Source: Planctomycetota bacterium (GTDB lineage: Bacteria > Planctomycetota > Planctomycetia > Gemmatales > Gemmataceae). From it: a stretch of DNA of 59,985 nucleotides. This document shows positions 1 to 9,316 of the stretch, piece after piece. Position numbers and translations under genes: made by a program. Position 1 is the stretch's first letter. Every line of letters begins with the position of its first letter. Location of the stretch: contig VGYC01000019.1 of the NCBI GenBank assembly GCA_016873095.1, forward strand, positions 1 through 59,985. The letters run 5' to 3'. The notes beneath the pieces are model-generated. The model was not told the DNA's origin. It saw only the letters and a list, made by a program, of their open reading frames with translations, and did not search any database.

Positions 1-362
1 CGCGTGCCCGGCCTCTCCGCGCCCGCGTCGCGTCATCCCGTCACCCCGCGGCCCCGCGCCTGCCCCCCCCCGCCGGCCCAGCAACGCAACTGGCTCGCAA
101 AATGCCCCAGACGGCCGTGACGGCACCCTGGAGGGCGTGCGCGACATATCAGACGTAGGGCGCTACCGAGAACTGGAGCCCAAGTCGACGCTGCGACACA
201 AGTGTCCGAGCCGGAAGCATCAGCGCGGTCATTGGATCTTGTACCGTCGCTTACGGTGTCATTTGCCAGTAGCGCGGCTCCCCGCGCAGATAGCGCGAAT
301 CGCTCTCGTGCCCAGCGTGTCCGACACAATTTCACCGTGCCGAAATGCCGGACGGGCGAAGT
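1..362. other. Left-edge non-coding stretch
   Basis: No convincing gene is seen here. It lies downstream of the minus-strand SPFH gene that ends at 363. Some frames are open, but their translations are Arg/Pro-rich and look like GC-rich noise, and none has a ribosome binding site. A run of about ten cytosines occurs near position 63-72. The 3' or 5' end of a gene from outside the window cannot be excluded. Confidence 0.4.
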
Positions 363-1934
363 TCACCGGGGCGCAGGCACGAACATGTTCATGGACTTGT
401 CGCCCATGTTCGTCCAGAACGTCCCCGGGCCGGACTGGAATAGCCGCAGCCGCATCGCCTGGTTCAAGTTTTGCGACATCGTGTAGCGCAGGAACGAATC
501 ACTGTCGCTGCCGAAGACGTCCATCTGCATCTTGTAGAGGCTGCTCTTGGCGACGTTGAGAAGCCTCTTGGATTCGGCGTCCGCCTTGCCCAGCAGTTCC
601 TTGCGCTCGGCGTCCATGATCGACTTCTTGGCGTCGTACTCGTCCTTGAGCTTTTCCACTTCGGCGTCGGTGATAAGGGTGAGGTTCTCTACTTCGCGCT
701 CGATGCCGGCGACCAGTTTCTGAGTGATGGCTTCCACCTTGGCGACCTCGAAGGCGATGGTGCGCTCGGCCGCCACGACTTCGTTCTGCGTCTTGGCCGT
801 CAGCGTCTGCTCCTTCTGTGTGATGGCCTTCTCCCTGGCAAGCTGCTCATCGCGCTTCGGCTTCAAGAAGGCGTCCGGGATGATGATGTTGCGGATGAAG
901 GCGTGGCGGACGATGACATTGTCCGCCTTGCAGGCCTGTTGCAATTCCTGCATGAAGTCGTCCTGGAACTTCTCGCGCTTGACGCCGTCGAGAAAGTCCT
1001 CCGCCCCGTAGTCCTGCCCCTTGTTGCGGCTGATGTTCTTGACATTGAGCATGATGACCGCCGTCTCGATGCGCTTGATGTTGCGAAACTTGGCGACCCA
1101 CTCGGGCCAGTGCTTCGGCTTCAGCTCCCACTCGATGGTGCAGTCGAGCTGGATGCGGTTGCTGTCGCTGGCGTCGAAAACCAGGGCAGTGTTGTCCTTC
1201 GGCTCGGACGAGTAGTGATACGTCGTTTGATAGATGCCGATGTCGCAGGGAATGACCTCGTATTCCTCGGTGTTGATCGGGTACAGGCCGGGTTGCAGGA
1301 TCTCGTCGCGGATGATGCCCTTTTCGCCCGGCTTGGTGGCGAACTCGGTAGCCCCGTCCAGGCCGAGCTTGCGGCGCTTGACGCCCACGTAGCCTTGCTT
1401 GACCTCGACCATGTCCACTAGTTTGACCTCGTAACCGTAGGGATTGAGACGGTACGACCCGGGGAGCAAGACTTCGCGGTGAATGCCCTGCTGCCCCTTG
1501 TCCGCCAGGAACTGTCCCGCGGGCAGCGGCGTGCCGCCCAGCGCCTTGACGATGCCCACCTTGGCCGGCTCGATTCCCTTGGCCGACTTCTTGGCCGCCG
1601 GGACGACGATGTTTGGCTTGATCTCGGTCTTGTAGAAAACAGGCCAGACGAAGTGCCAACCCTCGCCGTACACCTCCTCGCGGATGCCCATTTGTCCCGG
1701 GCCGGCCAGCAGTGGCCCCTCGGCGAGCGGCTCGCCCGACTTGGCGATGACCACCAGCATGTGCCCGGACGGAACGTGGTGCAGGAAGAACTTGCGGAAG
1801 GAATAGACCAGCGACACGCACACGATCAGCACGAACAGGATCAGCAGCCTCGCGTGCCTCGGCTTCAGCCAGAGCAACGCGTGCCCACAGGCGCGGGCAA
1901 GGTTGCCGAGCTTGCTCAAAATCTTGCGAACCAT
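363..1934 (-). CDS. SPFH/band-7 domain membrane protein A (vault-like repeats)
   Basis: Membrane-anchored SPFH (stomatin/prohibitin/flotillin/HflK) family protein of 523 aa, likely forming an oligomeric scaffold at the membrane. A basic N-terminus precedes one membrane segment at about residues 29-46. Three related segments follow at roughly 75-100, 140-170 and 195-225, each built on a 'GxxGI..E(V/I)L.PG.Y..NP..YE' pattern. A band-7 core (about 225-350) and a long charged helical region (about 360-470) come next. I chose the ATG at 1934 because GAGG lies 9 nt upstream; the longer frame adds 22 residues without a binding site. It sits 62 nt after a paralogue on the same strand, so the two are probably co-transcribed and may hetero-oligomerise. 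Substrate and process are unknown. Confidence 0.85.
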   Translation of the reverse strand: MVRKILSKLGNLARACGHALLWLKPRHARLLILFVLIVCVSLVYSFRKFFLHHVPSGHMLVVIAKSGEPLAEGPLLAGPGQMGIREEVYGEGWHFVWPVFYKTEIKPNIVVPAAKKSAKGIEPAKVGIVKALGGTPLPAGQFLADKGQQGIHREVLLPGSYRLNPYGYEVKLVDMVEVKQGYVGVKRRKLGLDGATEFATKPGEKGIIRDEILQPGLYPINTEEYEVIPCDIGIYQTTYHYSSEPKDNTALVFDASDSNRIQLDCTIEWELKPKHWPEWVAKFRNIKRIETAVIMLNVKNISRNKGQDYGAEDFLDGVKREKFQDDFMQELQQACKADNVIVRHAFIRNIIIPDAFLKPKRDEQLAREKAITQKEQTLTAKTQNEVVAAERTIAFEVAKVEAITQKLVAGIEREVENLTLITDAEVEKLKDEYDAKKSIMDAERKELLGKADAESKRLLNVAKSSLYKMQMDVFGSDSDSFLRYTMSQNLNQAMRLRLFQSGPGTFWTNMGDKSMNMFVPAPR

Positions 1935-1996
1935 GATGATGTACCTCGTTATGAATGAATGCGGAATGAACGATTGAAAGTAATGGTGATAAAGCT

Positions 1997-3667
1997 TCAA
2001 TTGCCGTTGGTCGGTGGCGCCTTGCGTGGCGACTCTTCCGACGCCTGCTTGGGAGATGTCTTGCTTTGGGCGGCAGGCGTTTTCCGGCTAGTCAACTCGC
2101 CGGGGGACATGTAGGTCGAGAATAGCCTGGCGAAGTCGCTGGTGTCGGAGGCGAAGATCTCCGACAGCACCGGCGACAGCTTGCGCAGCACGTGATACTT
2201 GGCGAAATGCCCGGGGGACTCGAAGCCCTCGATGGCGGTCTTCATCTCGGCAACCGTAGCGGTGTTCTCCGCATTGATGATGTTGGCCTCCGCCTTGCCG
2301 GCGGTCAGGATGGCCAGGGCGCGCTGCTTCGAGCCGTCGAGCCGCGCCTTCGCCGATTCCAGCTCGGCCTCCAGCTTCGCCTTTTCGTTTCCCGTCCGCC
2401 GCTGGGCCAGTGTCTTGGCCTGCTCGAGCTTGGTGTTGGCGTCGATCACCATCTTGCGCTGGTTGGCAAGCGCCTCCGTGGACTTGAGCTCTTTTTCCTG
2501 ATCGAGCTGCGTCACCTTCTGCTCGTTGGTCTTGCGCGCGATGCGGGCCTGTTCGCGCTCGCGAATCTGGCTGCCCAGTTCTTCGAGGAGCGGGTTCATG
2601 CGCGTCTGGCCGACGGCGATGTAGTCGATGATCACGCCGACCTTCTCCCACTCCGGCCGCACCTTGGCCATCAGCTCCACCTGCAAGCGCTCGCGCGGGT
2701 TGATGCGCTTGGCGTCCTTGTCCGACTGGTCCTTGGGATTGCTGATGTACTCGCGGGCGTCATGCTTGCTTCCCTCGATGCGCACGTAGCCGCGCATCAG
2801 CGGCAGAATGATCTTCTGCAAGATCGGGTTTTTGTGCTGGTCCTCCGGCGTGTCGTCCTGCTGGTGCAGCACGCCTTGCTCGCACAGCATGACAAAGAGC
2901 TCCGGGGCCTTCTCGGCGGCGACCTTGTAACGGACTTGCACGCGCGGCTCGATGGTGAAGCCGTCCTTGGACGGAAACTCAATGTCGTCGAAGACGACGG
3001 TGTGCGCCCGGACATCGACCGGCACAATGCGGGCCAGGTAGGGGTTGACATAGTGCGTGCCGCTGGGGACGAAGGACTTCTGCACGCCGCGCTCGCCGTC
3101 GGCGACGACATAGGGATTAGCGCGGTCCTTGGGCGGCTCCTTGCCCCACATCAAGACCTTGACGCCGACCTGCTGCGACTCGATTTCGACCGCCGGCACG
3201 ATCTCGTAATCGTAGACGTGCGGGTTGAGCCGATACTTGCCGGGCCCCAGGACTTGCTCGACGATGCCGCGCTCGCCGGGTTCGTCGAGGTCGAGCGGGC
3301 TGCGGGCCAGGTAGTCGCCGCGCGTCCGCCGCTCCGGACTGAGCTCCGAGCCGGCCTTGCGGATGAGGACGGCGCAGAACTTCTCCGGAACTTTCAGGAT
3401 CGGATGCGGCTCGAAGGAATAGAAGAGCGGATTGAGAAAATGCCGCCCCTCCGGCAGCACCTTGCGCTGGATGCCCTGGTACGACGCGTCCGGGGCTACG
3501 ATTTCGCCATCAGGCAAAGCCTGGCCCCAGCGGTGCGTGACGACCAGAAACGTGTCCGGCTCCACCTCGACGCGGGCTACCGTCCACATAAAGACCAGCC
3601 AGCCGACAATGAGGAACAAAGCGCACACCGGCGCCGCCACCAGGCAGAAACGAGTTCTGCTGGACAT
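1997..3667 (-). CDS. SPFH/band-7 domain membrane protein B (paralogue of A)
   Basis: 556-aa SPFH family protein and first gene of the pair. It has a short basic N-terminus, one membrane helix at about residues 7-27, three repeats with the same 'GxxGI...L..G.Y/H.LNP..Y' pattern as its neighbour, then the band-7 domain. A long Lys/Glu/Ala-rich coiled coil (about 350-490) and a polar, Lys-rich tail complete it. The ATG at 3667 has GGGAG 6 nt upstream and places the membrane helix at the N-terminus; the longer reading frame is not needed. Known SPFH proteins often act as pairs (HflK/HflC, prohibitins), which fits this tandem. No protease or NfeD partner is adjacent, so the role is open. Confidence 0.85.
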   Translation of the reverse strand: MSSRTRFCLVAAPVCALFLIVGWLVFMWTVARVEVEPDTFLVVTHRWGQALPDGEIVAPDASYQGIQRKVLPEGRHFLNPLFYSFEPHPILKVPEKFCAVLIRKAGSELSPERRTRGDYLARSPLDLDEPGERGIVEQVLGPGKYRLNPHVYDYEIVPAVEIESQQVGVKVLMWGKEPPKDRANPYVVADGERGVQKSFVPSGTHYVNPYLARIVPVDVRAHTVVFDDIEFPSKDGFTIEPRVQVRYKVAAEKAPELFVMLCEQGVLHQQDDTPEDQHKNPILQKIILPLMRGYVRIEGSKHDAREYISNPKDQSDKDAKRINPRERLQVELMAKVRPEWEKVGVIIDYIAVGQTRMNPLLEELGSQIREREQARIARKTNEQKVTQLDQEKELKSTEALANQRKMVIDANTKLEQAKTLAQRRTGNEKAKLEAELESAKARLDGSKQRALAILTAGKAEANIINAENTATVAEMKTAIEGFESPGHFAKYHVLRKLSPVLSEIFASDTSDFARLFSTYMSPGELTSRKTPAAQSKTSPKQASEESPRKAPPTNGN

Positions 3668-3913
3668 GAGAGTCTCCCTGCAAAATGTCGGACAACTCTT
3701 GTTGAAACGGCGACGCGCGGATGGTCGCAGCTTACCGCCTATCATCTGCCGCACGCATGGCGCTGTCAATGTCCCGCACGACTTTTGCAAGCGACGCTGC
3801 CAGCGTCGCCGGGCGCCAAACTTGACGCCCGCGCAGAAACTCGGCGACGTTGGCAGTGGCGCCGACGCGAATTGCTATAATCTCCCGCAGGTTGCCTGCC
3901 CCGGAGTTCTCCC

Positions 3914-4957
3914 ATGTCCATGAGCGAGGCGGCCGAGCGCATTCGCGAGCGCATGCTCGCCGACGATTCCGTGCGCGTGTCGGTCGCGCTGTTCGGGCAG
4001 CCGGGCTGCGGCAAATCGTCGCTCATCAATCGGCTTACCGGGCAGCAGCTCGCCGCCGAGGGCGTGCACAACGATGTCACCACCGAGCGCCGCGATTTCG
4101 AGTGGAACGGCCTGGTCCTGGTCGATCTGCCCGGCTACGACACGGCCATGTTCCCGGCCGACGACTACCTGGCCCGCTTCGGCGTGCTGGATTTCGACCT
4201 GCTCCTGTGCGTCTTCGACGGCAAGTTCCACCAGGCCGACACCGGGCTCTTCCACGCGGTGACACGCCGCGGCAAGGTGTGCCTGTTCGTCCGCAACAAG
4301 CACGACACCCTGTGGCAGGACGGCCAAGAGCTTGCCGAGTTGGAGCGCGAGGTGGCGGACAGCGTCGCCGCCCAGGTCGGCGAGCGTCATCCGGTGCACT
4401 TCACCAGTTGTCGGCTCAACTCCGGGCTTGGGGAACTGGAGCAGGCCATCAAAGCTCAGCTGGAGCCGGCCAAGCAGGAACGCTGGGTGCGGGCTGCCAA
4501 GGCCTACACCCAGGAGTTTCTGCTGGAAAAAAAAAGTCTCTGTGAGCAGCGCGTGACCTGGAGCGCGGCGGTGGCGGCAGCCAGCGGCACCATCCCCGTC
4601 CCCGGCATCAACTTTGCCATAGACCTGCCGGTGCTGCTGTCGCTCTTCCGTTTCATTCGCGACACCTACGGGCTAACCGACAAATCACTGGCAACCAGGG
4701 AATTCGCCGTGCCGGCGCTCGCGCCGCTGGTAAACAGCGTCGTTCGTTATGCCAGCTCCGAGGGCGTCACCTTGTTGCTGAAGGAATCGAGCGGCATGGT
4801 GATCGCCGAGCAAGTCGCCAAGTTCGTGCCGCTGGTGGGCACCGTCATCGCCGCCAGCCTGGGCTTTGCCATCACTCGCAAGGTCGGCAACATCTATCTC
4901 AACGACTGTCATCGACTTGCGGAGGCAGTGTTGAAATCTCAGATTCGAGCGGCCTAG
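3914..4957 (+). CDS. IRG-like (immunity-related GTPase-like) dynamin-type GTPase
   Basis: 347-aa GTPase. The G1 P-loop GQPGCGKS is at residues 28-35, a candidate G2 threonine (T56/T57) follows, G3 is DLPG at 71-74 and G4 is NKHD at 128-131. The C-terminal 150 residues are helical, with hydrophobic stretches around 205-245 and 290-330, giving a probable membrane-associating domain. Spacing of the G motifs and a segment ending 'FRFIRDTYGLTDKSL' resemble vertebrate interferon-inducible IRG GTPases (IIGP family), of which bacterial relatives are known. GGAG lies 7 nt before the ATG. It is a single gene converging on rny, with no obvious partner. It could instead belong to a DUF697/Era-like GTPase group; the GTPase call is firm, the subfamily is inference. 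Confidence 0.75.
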   Translation: MSMSEAAERIRERMLADDSVRVSVALFGQPGCGKSSLINRLTGQQLAAEGVHNDVTTERRDFEWNGLVLVDLPGYDTAMFPADDYLARFGVLDFDLLLCVFDGKFHQADTGLFHAVTRRGKVCLFVRNKHDTLWQDGQELAELEREVADSVAAQVGERHPVHFTSCRLNSGLGELEQAIKAQLEPAKQERWVRAAKAYTQEFLLEKKSLCEQRVTWSAAVAAASGTIPVPGINFAIDLPVLLSLFRFIRDTYGLTDKSLATREFAVPALAPLVNSVVRYASSEGVTLLLKESSGMVIAEQVAKFVPLVGTVIAASLGFAITRKVGNIYLNDCHRLAEAVLKSQIRAA

Positions 4958-5102
4958 CATGCAGGCCGTCACCAGATTGAACGCCATGACGCATCCTGTC
5001 GACAAGACAAGACGTGTTTCGTGGCGCCGTAAGCTATCGATAAACTGCGGGGCGGTATGGTATCCCCGCGCCGCACCGCGGGAAACAGGTCAATCGTGGA
5101 GG

Positions 5103-5125
5103 AAGCTCGCTTGGCAGTTTCGCAC
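5103..5125 (+). repeat. Dispersed intergenic repeat, copy 1
   Basis: One of three near-identical 23-nt intergenic sequences in the window (others at 24698 and 42669), sharing the core GCYTGGCRGTTTCGC preceded by AAGCTY. This copy is the only one with an inverted partner arm next to it. Confidence 0.6.
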
Positions 5126-5151
5126 GCTGTCTCACGCGAAACCGCCAAGCG
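5108..5151. terminator. Long hairpin between convergent genes
   Basis: Arms of 16 nt at 5108-5123 and 5136-5151 are reverse complements with one mismatch, around a 12-nt loop. The structure lies between the 3' ends of the IRG-like GTPase (plus) and rny (minus), so a bidirectional terminator or an RNA 3'-end stabiliser is plausible. There is no clear T-tract on either side, and a mobile REP-like palindrome is the alternative. Confidence 0.5.
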
Positions 5152-5183
5152 ACGTTCAGTCACGCATGTCCAAGCCGGCATGA

Positions 5184-6746
5184 TTAGCGGGCGAACTCCA
5201 CGGAGCGTGTCTCGCGTACCACGGTCACCTTGATCTCGCCGGGGTAGTTGAGCTGCTGCTCGATGGCGCGGGCGATCTCGCGGCAGGTCTTGACGGCCTC
5301 GCTATCGGAAAGCTGGTGCGAGTTGGCGATGACTCGCAGTTCGCGGCCGGCCTGGATGGCATACACCTGATCGACTCCCGGAAAGCCGCAGGCCAGCGCT
5401 TCCAGCTCCTCCAGGCGCTTGACGTATTTTTCCAGCGTCTCCCGGCGCGCGCCGGGACGAGCGGCGGAGATGGCGTCGGCGGCGGCGACCAGCACCGTGT
5501 AGATGTGGTCCACGGTCACGTCGTCGTGATGGCCGGCAATGGCGTGCAGCACTTCCTTGCTGGTCTCGCCGTAGCGGCGGGCCAGCTCGGCGCCGATCTT
5601 GGGATGGCCGCCTTCCATCTCGTGGTCTGCCGCCTTGCCGACATCGTGCAGCAAGCCGCAGCGCCGGGCCAGAGCCCCGTTGAGGCCCAGCTCGTCGGCC
5701 ATCATGCCCGTCAGATGCGCCACCTCCAGGCTGTGTTGCAGGACATTCTGACTGTAGCTGGTGCGGAACTTGAGCCGGCCCAGAAGCTGCATGAGCTTCT
5801 CGTGCACCGGACCGATATTGGCCTCCTGACAGGTCTGCTTGCCCAGTTCCAGGATGTGCCGTTCCATCTCCTCCTGGGTTTCCTTGACCACCTCCTCGAT
5901 CCGCGAGGGATGAATCCGGCCGTCCTGGATGAGCTTGGCGAGCGCCAGCTTGGCCGTCTCGCGGCGGATGTTGTCGAAAGCGGAGACGATGACCACGCCT
6001 GGCGTGTCGTCCACGATGACGTCCACGCCGGTAGCCTTCTCGAAGGTGCGGATGTTGCGCCCCTCGCGGCCGATGATGCGGCCCTTGATGTCGTCGCTGG
6101 GGATGTCCACCGTGCTCACGGTAGTGTCGGCAGTGTGGTCGGCGGCGTAGCGCTGGATGGAAGTGGCAAGCACCTCGCGCGCTTTTTCCTCAGCGGCGGC
6201 ACGCAAGAGCGCCTCTTGTTTCTGGATGCGCGTCGCCACCTCGTCGGCCAGCTGCTTGTCCAGCCGCGACAGCAGCAGTTCCTCGGCCTGCTGGCGGTTC
6301 AGCGTGCTGATCTCGTGCAGCTTCTGCGTCTGCTCCGTGACCAGTCGCTCGGCTTCCTGAACTTTCTTTTCGAGATGATCGCGGCGTTCGTGAACCTTTT
6401 TTTCGGTGTGCTGGAGGTTGCGTTCCTTCTTGACCTGGGCCTGGTGCCTTTGTTCGAGCTGGTCTTCGCGTTTTTCGAGTCGGCGTTCCAGTTCGCGCTG
6501 CTCGTTGCGGGACTGCTCTGCCTCGCGGTTGAACTCCTCGCGAAGCTTGAACATGTCGTCCTTGGCCTTGAGTTCGGCTTCCTTGCGGAGGTTCTCGGCC
6601 TCCTTCTGAGACTGGGCGACGATTTCGGCCGCTCGGTGCTGGGCGCTGCTGAGGTTGAGTCGATCCTGACGGCGCAGGAGCCAGAATGTAGCACCTGCGC
6701 CCACACCCAAGCCACCAAGAGCGGCCAGGATGACGAATTCTGTCAT
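5184..6746 (-). CDS. rny: Ribonuclease Y
   Basis: 520-aa membrane-tethered endoribonuclease that initiates mRNA decay. The layout is canonical: an N-terminal membrane helix (about 3-25), a long coiled coil rich in Glu, Lys and Arg (about 35-185), a KH RNA-binding domain with [11 protein letters not shown] near 222-232, and an HD phosphohydrolase domain whose metal-binding HD pair is near 367-368 (context LLHDVGKA). The C-terminus ends in SVEFAR, as expected for the family. I prefer the ATG at 6746 because GGAG lies 6 nt upstream; the frame opens four codons earlier without a binding site. Length and domain order match the family and nothing looks truncated. Confidence 0.97.
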   Translation of the reverse strand: MTEFVILAALGGLGVGAGATFWLLRRQDRLNLSSAQHRAAEIVAQSQKEAENLRKEAELKAKDDMFKLREEFNREAEQSRNEQRELERRLEKREDQLEQRHQAQVKKERNLQHTEKKVHERRDHLEKKVQEAERLVTEQTQKLHEISTLNRQQAEELLLSRLDKQLADEVATRIQKQEALLRAAAEEKAREVLATSIQRYAADHTADTTVSTVDIPSDDIKGRIIGREGRNIRTFEKATGVDVIVDDTPGVVIVSAFDNIRRETAKLALAKLIQDGRIHPSRIEEVVKETQEEMERHILELGKQTCQEANIGPVHEKLMQLLGRLKFRTSYSQNVLQHSLEVAHLTGMMADELGLNGALARRCGLLHDVGKAADHEMEGGHPKIGAELARRYGETSKEVLHAIAGHHDDVTVDHIYTVLVAAADAISAARPGARRETLEKYVKRLEELEALACGFPGVDQVYAIQAGRELRVIANSHQLSDSEAVKTCREIARAIEQQLNYPGEIKVTVVRETRSVEFAR

Positions 6747-6845
6747 GGGCCACTCCACATTGTGGCCCGCCAGCCTGTCACAAGACGATTGCAGATTTCA
6801 GATTGAGGTCTTACCTGGCTGCACTTACCTGGGCAAACCGTCAAT

Positions 6846-7136
6846 CTAATTGCCGCTAGTGTCGTTCAGTCTGCGCGAGGGCAACCTGCTCCCGTATGGG
6901 AAACTGGAAGTTGGCGGCGGCAAAGGACCGGAGAGCTGCACAGCCGGAGGGGCGTGCGCGCTGACTTGGGCCACTGGCCGATGATTCCTGACAGGAAGTT
7001 GCCAAACGGGGCGGACCAGGACGATCCGCGCTCGTTCCAGTTGATACCATGTGCCGCGCCCAATCGGCCGCTGCGCGAGGCAGGCAAGCAAGCCCCCCAG
7101 CACCAGCGCCACCCCGAATAATCCGATAAGCATCAT
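6846..7136 (-). CDS. Small membrane or lipoprotein-like hypothetical protein
   Basis: 96-aa reading frame with a strongly hydrophobic N-terminus (residues 1-20) that ends in a lipobox-like LLAC, followed by a basic, proline-rich tail with no recognised domain. The ATG has only a weak upstream CGGGAA. It lies downstream of a 250-nt gap and upstream of rny on the same strand. Two other frames overlap it, but this is the only one with a sensible membrane segment. The lack of positive charge before the hydrophobic stretch is atypical for a signal peptide, so the gene is only a moderate candidate. Confidence 0.35.
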   Translation of the reverse strand: MMLIGLFGVALVLGGLLACLAQRPIGRGTWYQLERARIVLVRPVWQLPVRNHRPVAQVSAHAPPAVQLSGPLPPPTSSFPYGSRLPSRRLNDTSGN

Positions 7137-7389
7137 GTTGTTCCCGCGTTTGCGTTGCCCGCGGTTCCGTCTGGTGGTGCGAAAGGTACGGCGTTCGGTT
7201 GAAGGTGCCCGCAGCGCGATCAACGATGCTTGCGCGAAGCCGCGGACCCCATTTCAAGATTGCACGTTAGGAAACTCCGCGCGCCCTCCCTGGCCGGCCG
7301 GACCTTGCCGGCACTCGCGGGCCGGCTTCTTACGCAGCCGGCGTTCTCGTTCTATTATGAAGGGACGAATTGGCCAACGTCAATCGAAA

Positions 7390-8283
7390 TCATAATGGCA
7401 CCGGCAAGTCGCGGCGCGTGAAGATCCGCCAGGCCAGCACATAGCCGGCACTGCCCACCGCCAGCAGCACCGCGAGCCGCAGCCAGATCATGCCTCTCTC
7501 AACCCAGTGCTGGTCAAGGATGATGGCCTGCGGCTGGTAATAGTAGAACAACGTCAAGGGCCGCAGCGCCTCGGCGGCGCTCCAGAGCTGGCCGACCAGA
7601 TTGATCAGAAACTGGAACAGGAAGAGAAGTATGGCGATGCCGAGGACGCGGTTGCGGAAGCGCCCGGCCGCGGACAGGACCATCGTGGCCCCGCTGACCG
7701 CGAACACCATGACAGCGACATTGACGAGCGCTGGCGCGAAGCGCGCCGGATCGGCCCGCAATGCTGCCACGGGCTCGTCGGCCAGGCCGAAGACGCTCGT
7801 GCCCACCAGCGTCCCCGTCCACATGCTCAGGCACAGGATCGGAATCGCGACGAGATCGACGCACAGATGCGCGAGCAGCAACCGGCCGCGCGACAACGGC
7901 TGCGCCAGCAGCAGTTCCATGGTGCCGCGGTCGATCTCACCGGCAATGGCGCCCGCCGCCCGGCCGATTCCCCAGAAGCACAGGATCGTCTGCGTGAACG
8001 GGTGAACGTAGCCGATGGACAGCATGTCCATCGGCCGGCGCAAGTCGATCGTCTCGCCGCCAATCAGCGTCTGCACCAGCTTGGCCGGTCCTTCCTGAAA
8101 TAGCGTTCGCAATAGTGCCTCGACGCCCTGCACGAGCTGGCTATCGAGAAACGGCAGAAGCTGCATGCTGATATTGTGCGTGACGCGTGCCCACAGGCAC
8201 TGAAAGACGCCCAGCAGCAGCGCCACCACCAGTAGCCAGACACGCACATCGCGCAGCAGCTTGCGAATCAGGATGAGCGTCAT
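7390..8283 (-). CDS. ABC-2 type transporter permease
   Basis: 297-aa integral membrane protein with about six hydrophobic segments (near 12-30, 95-120, 140-165, 180-205, 215-240 and 265-285), typical of an ABC-2 exporter or NatB/ABC-2 family permease. The motif region 'GEIDRGTMELLLAQPLSR' is characteristic of this family. Its ATG overlaps the stop of the ATP-binding gene upstream as ATGA (8280-8283) and a GGAG sits 8 nt before it, so the two are translationally coupled. The substrate is unknown; family members export drugs, lantibiotics or lipids, or act in gliding and sporulation. Confidence 0.88.
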   Translation of the reverse strand: MTLILIRKLLRDVRVWLLVVALLLGVFQCLWARVTHNISMQLLPFLDSQLVQGVEALLRTLFQEGPAKLVQTLIGGETIDLRRPMDMLSIGYVHPFTQTILCFWGIGRAAGAIAGEIDRGTMELLLAQPLSRGRLLLAHLCVDLVAIPILCLSMWTGTLVGTSVFGLADEPVAALRADPARFAPALVNVAVMVFAVSGATMVLSAAGRFRNRVLGIAILLFLFQFLINLVGQLWSAAEALRPLTLFYYYQPQAIILDQHWVERGMIWLRLAVLLAVGSAGYVLAWRIFTRRDLPVPL

Positions 8284-9212
8284 GCGGAGGCTCCGTTGCC
8301 CGGGGCGCCATGATAGCGGCGATAGATCGGCGACAGGCCCAGCGGCTCCATGCGCACGCTGTGGGCATCGTGTTCCGCCAGCCAGGAAAGCAGGGGCGCC
8401 AGCGTGCCGGCGCACTCCGCCACGAGCGTATGGCCGTTCCGCTCGACGATGCGCAGGCCCGGCAGCTCAGGCATGATCGCCGGCGGCCGGCCCAGCGCGG
8501 CGCTGACGCGGTGAACTTCGCGCAATTCCCGCATCGACTGTACATGAACAAGCCTGCCTTGTTGCAGGATGCCCACGCGGTCGCAAATCTCTTCTGCCTC
8601 GGCGAGGACGTGTGAGGAGAAAACCACAGCCTGGCCCGCTGCACGGGCCTGCCGCAACTGCTCGAGCAGTTGATCGCGCATCGTCGGATCCAAAGTGTTG
8701 GTCGGCTCGTCGAGAATGAGCAACGGCGTTCGCGGCAGCAGGACGAGCATCAACGCCAGCTTGCGCTTCATGCCCGAGGACAGGTGAGCGATGGGCCGCG
8801 ACAAATCGATGTCAAAAGCATTCGCGAGTCGAGCCAGATCTTGAAGGGGCTTGTCGCCACGCAGCTCACCAAGAAAACCGAGCAGCTGCCGGCCATTCAT
8901 GTTCTCGTAGAGCCGCAACTCGCCCGGCAGATAGGCTACCTGGCGGCGTGCTTGCACGCCCTGCGACCAGCAATCGTGCCCGGCAATGCGCGCCGTGCCG
9001 GCGGTCGGTTGCAGGAAACCCAGGAACAGCCGCAGCGCCGTCGTCTTGCCGGATCCATTGGGTCCAAGCAGGCCGAAGATCTCACCAGGCTTGATCTGCA
9101 GGCTCAAGGCGTCCAGGGCGCGGAACTGGCCGTAGTCCTTGGTAAGCCGGTCGGCGTACAGGATTGCCGCGCTTCCATCGCCGGCCTTGTGTCCTTGCTG
9201 AGCTGAAGTCAT
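8280..9212 (-). CDS. ABC transporter ATP-binding protein (ABC-2 export type)
   Basis: 310-aa ATPase partner of the permease that follows. It shows the Walker A GPNGSGKTT, a signature in the region HLSSGMKRKLAL, Walker B LLILDEPTNTLDP and the H-loop SSHVLAEAEE. The C-terminal extension (about 225-310) is typical of CcmA/NatA-like export ATPases. The start at 9212 places GGAGGAG 11 nt upstream; the frame is open nine codons further with no better site. It ends in an ATGA overlap with the permease gene. Confidence 0.88.
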   Translation of the reverse strand: MTSAQQGHKAGDGSAAILYADRLTKDYGQFRALDALSLQIKPGEIFGLLGPNGSGKTTALRLFLGFLQPTAGTARIAGHDCWSQGVQARRQVAYLPGELRLYENMNGRQLLGFLGELRGDKPLQDLARLANAFDIDLSRPIAHLSSGMKRKLALMLVLLPRTPLLILDEPTNTLDPTMRDQLLEQLRQARAAGQAVVFSSHVLAEAEEICDRVGILQQGRLVHVQSMRELREVHRVSAALGRPPAIMPELPGLRIVERNGHTLVAECAGTLAPLLSWLAEHDAHSVRMEPLGLSPIYRRYHGAPGNGASA

Positions 9213-9316
9213 CGCGTCGAATGCTCCTCCCAACATCATATGGGAGCAGTCTGTCGCAGCGATATGACGAACGCGCCTGCCGATTAGCTGTCAGTGCGTG
9301 GTGCTGGGAGCGAAGT

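Noticed and set aside
64-72. A poly-C run at the left edge
   Set aside because: Single homopolymer in GC-rich DNA with no associated structure.
2192-3880. A 562-codon plus-strand open frame opposite SPFH gene B
   Set aside because: Antisense shadow with no binding site and biased composition.
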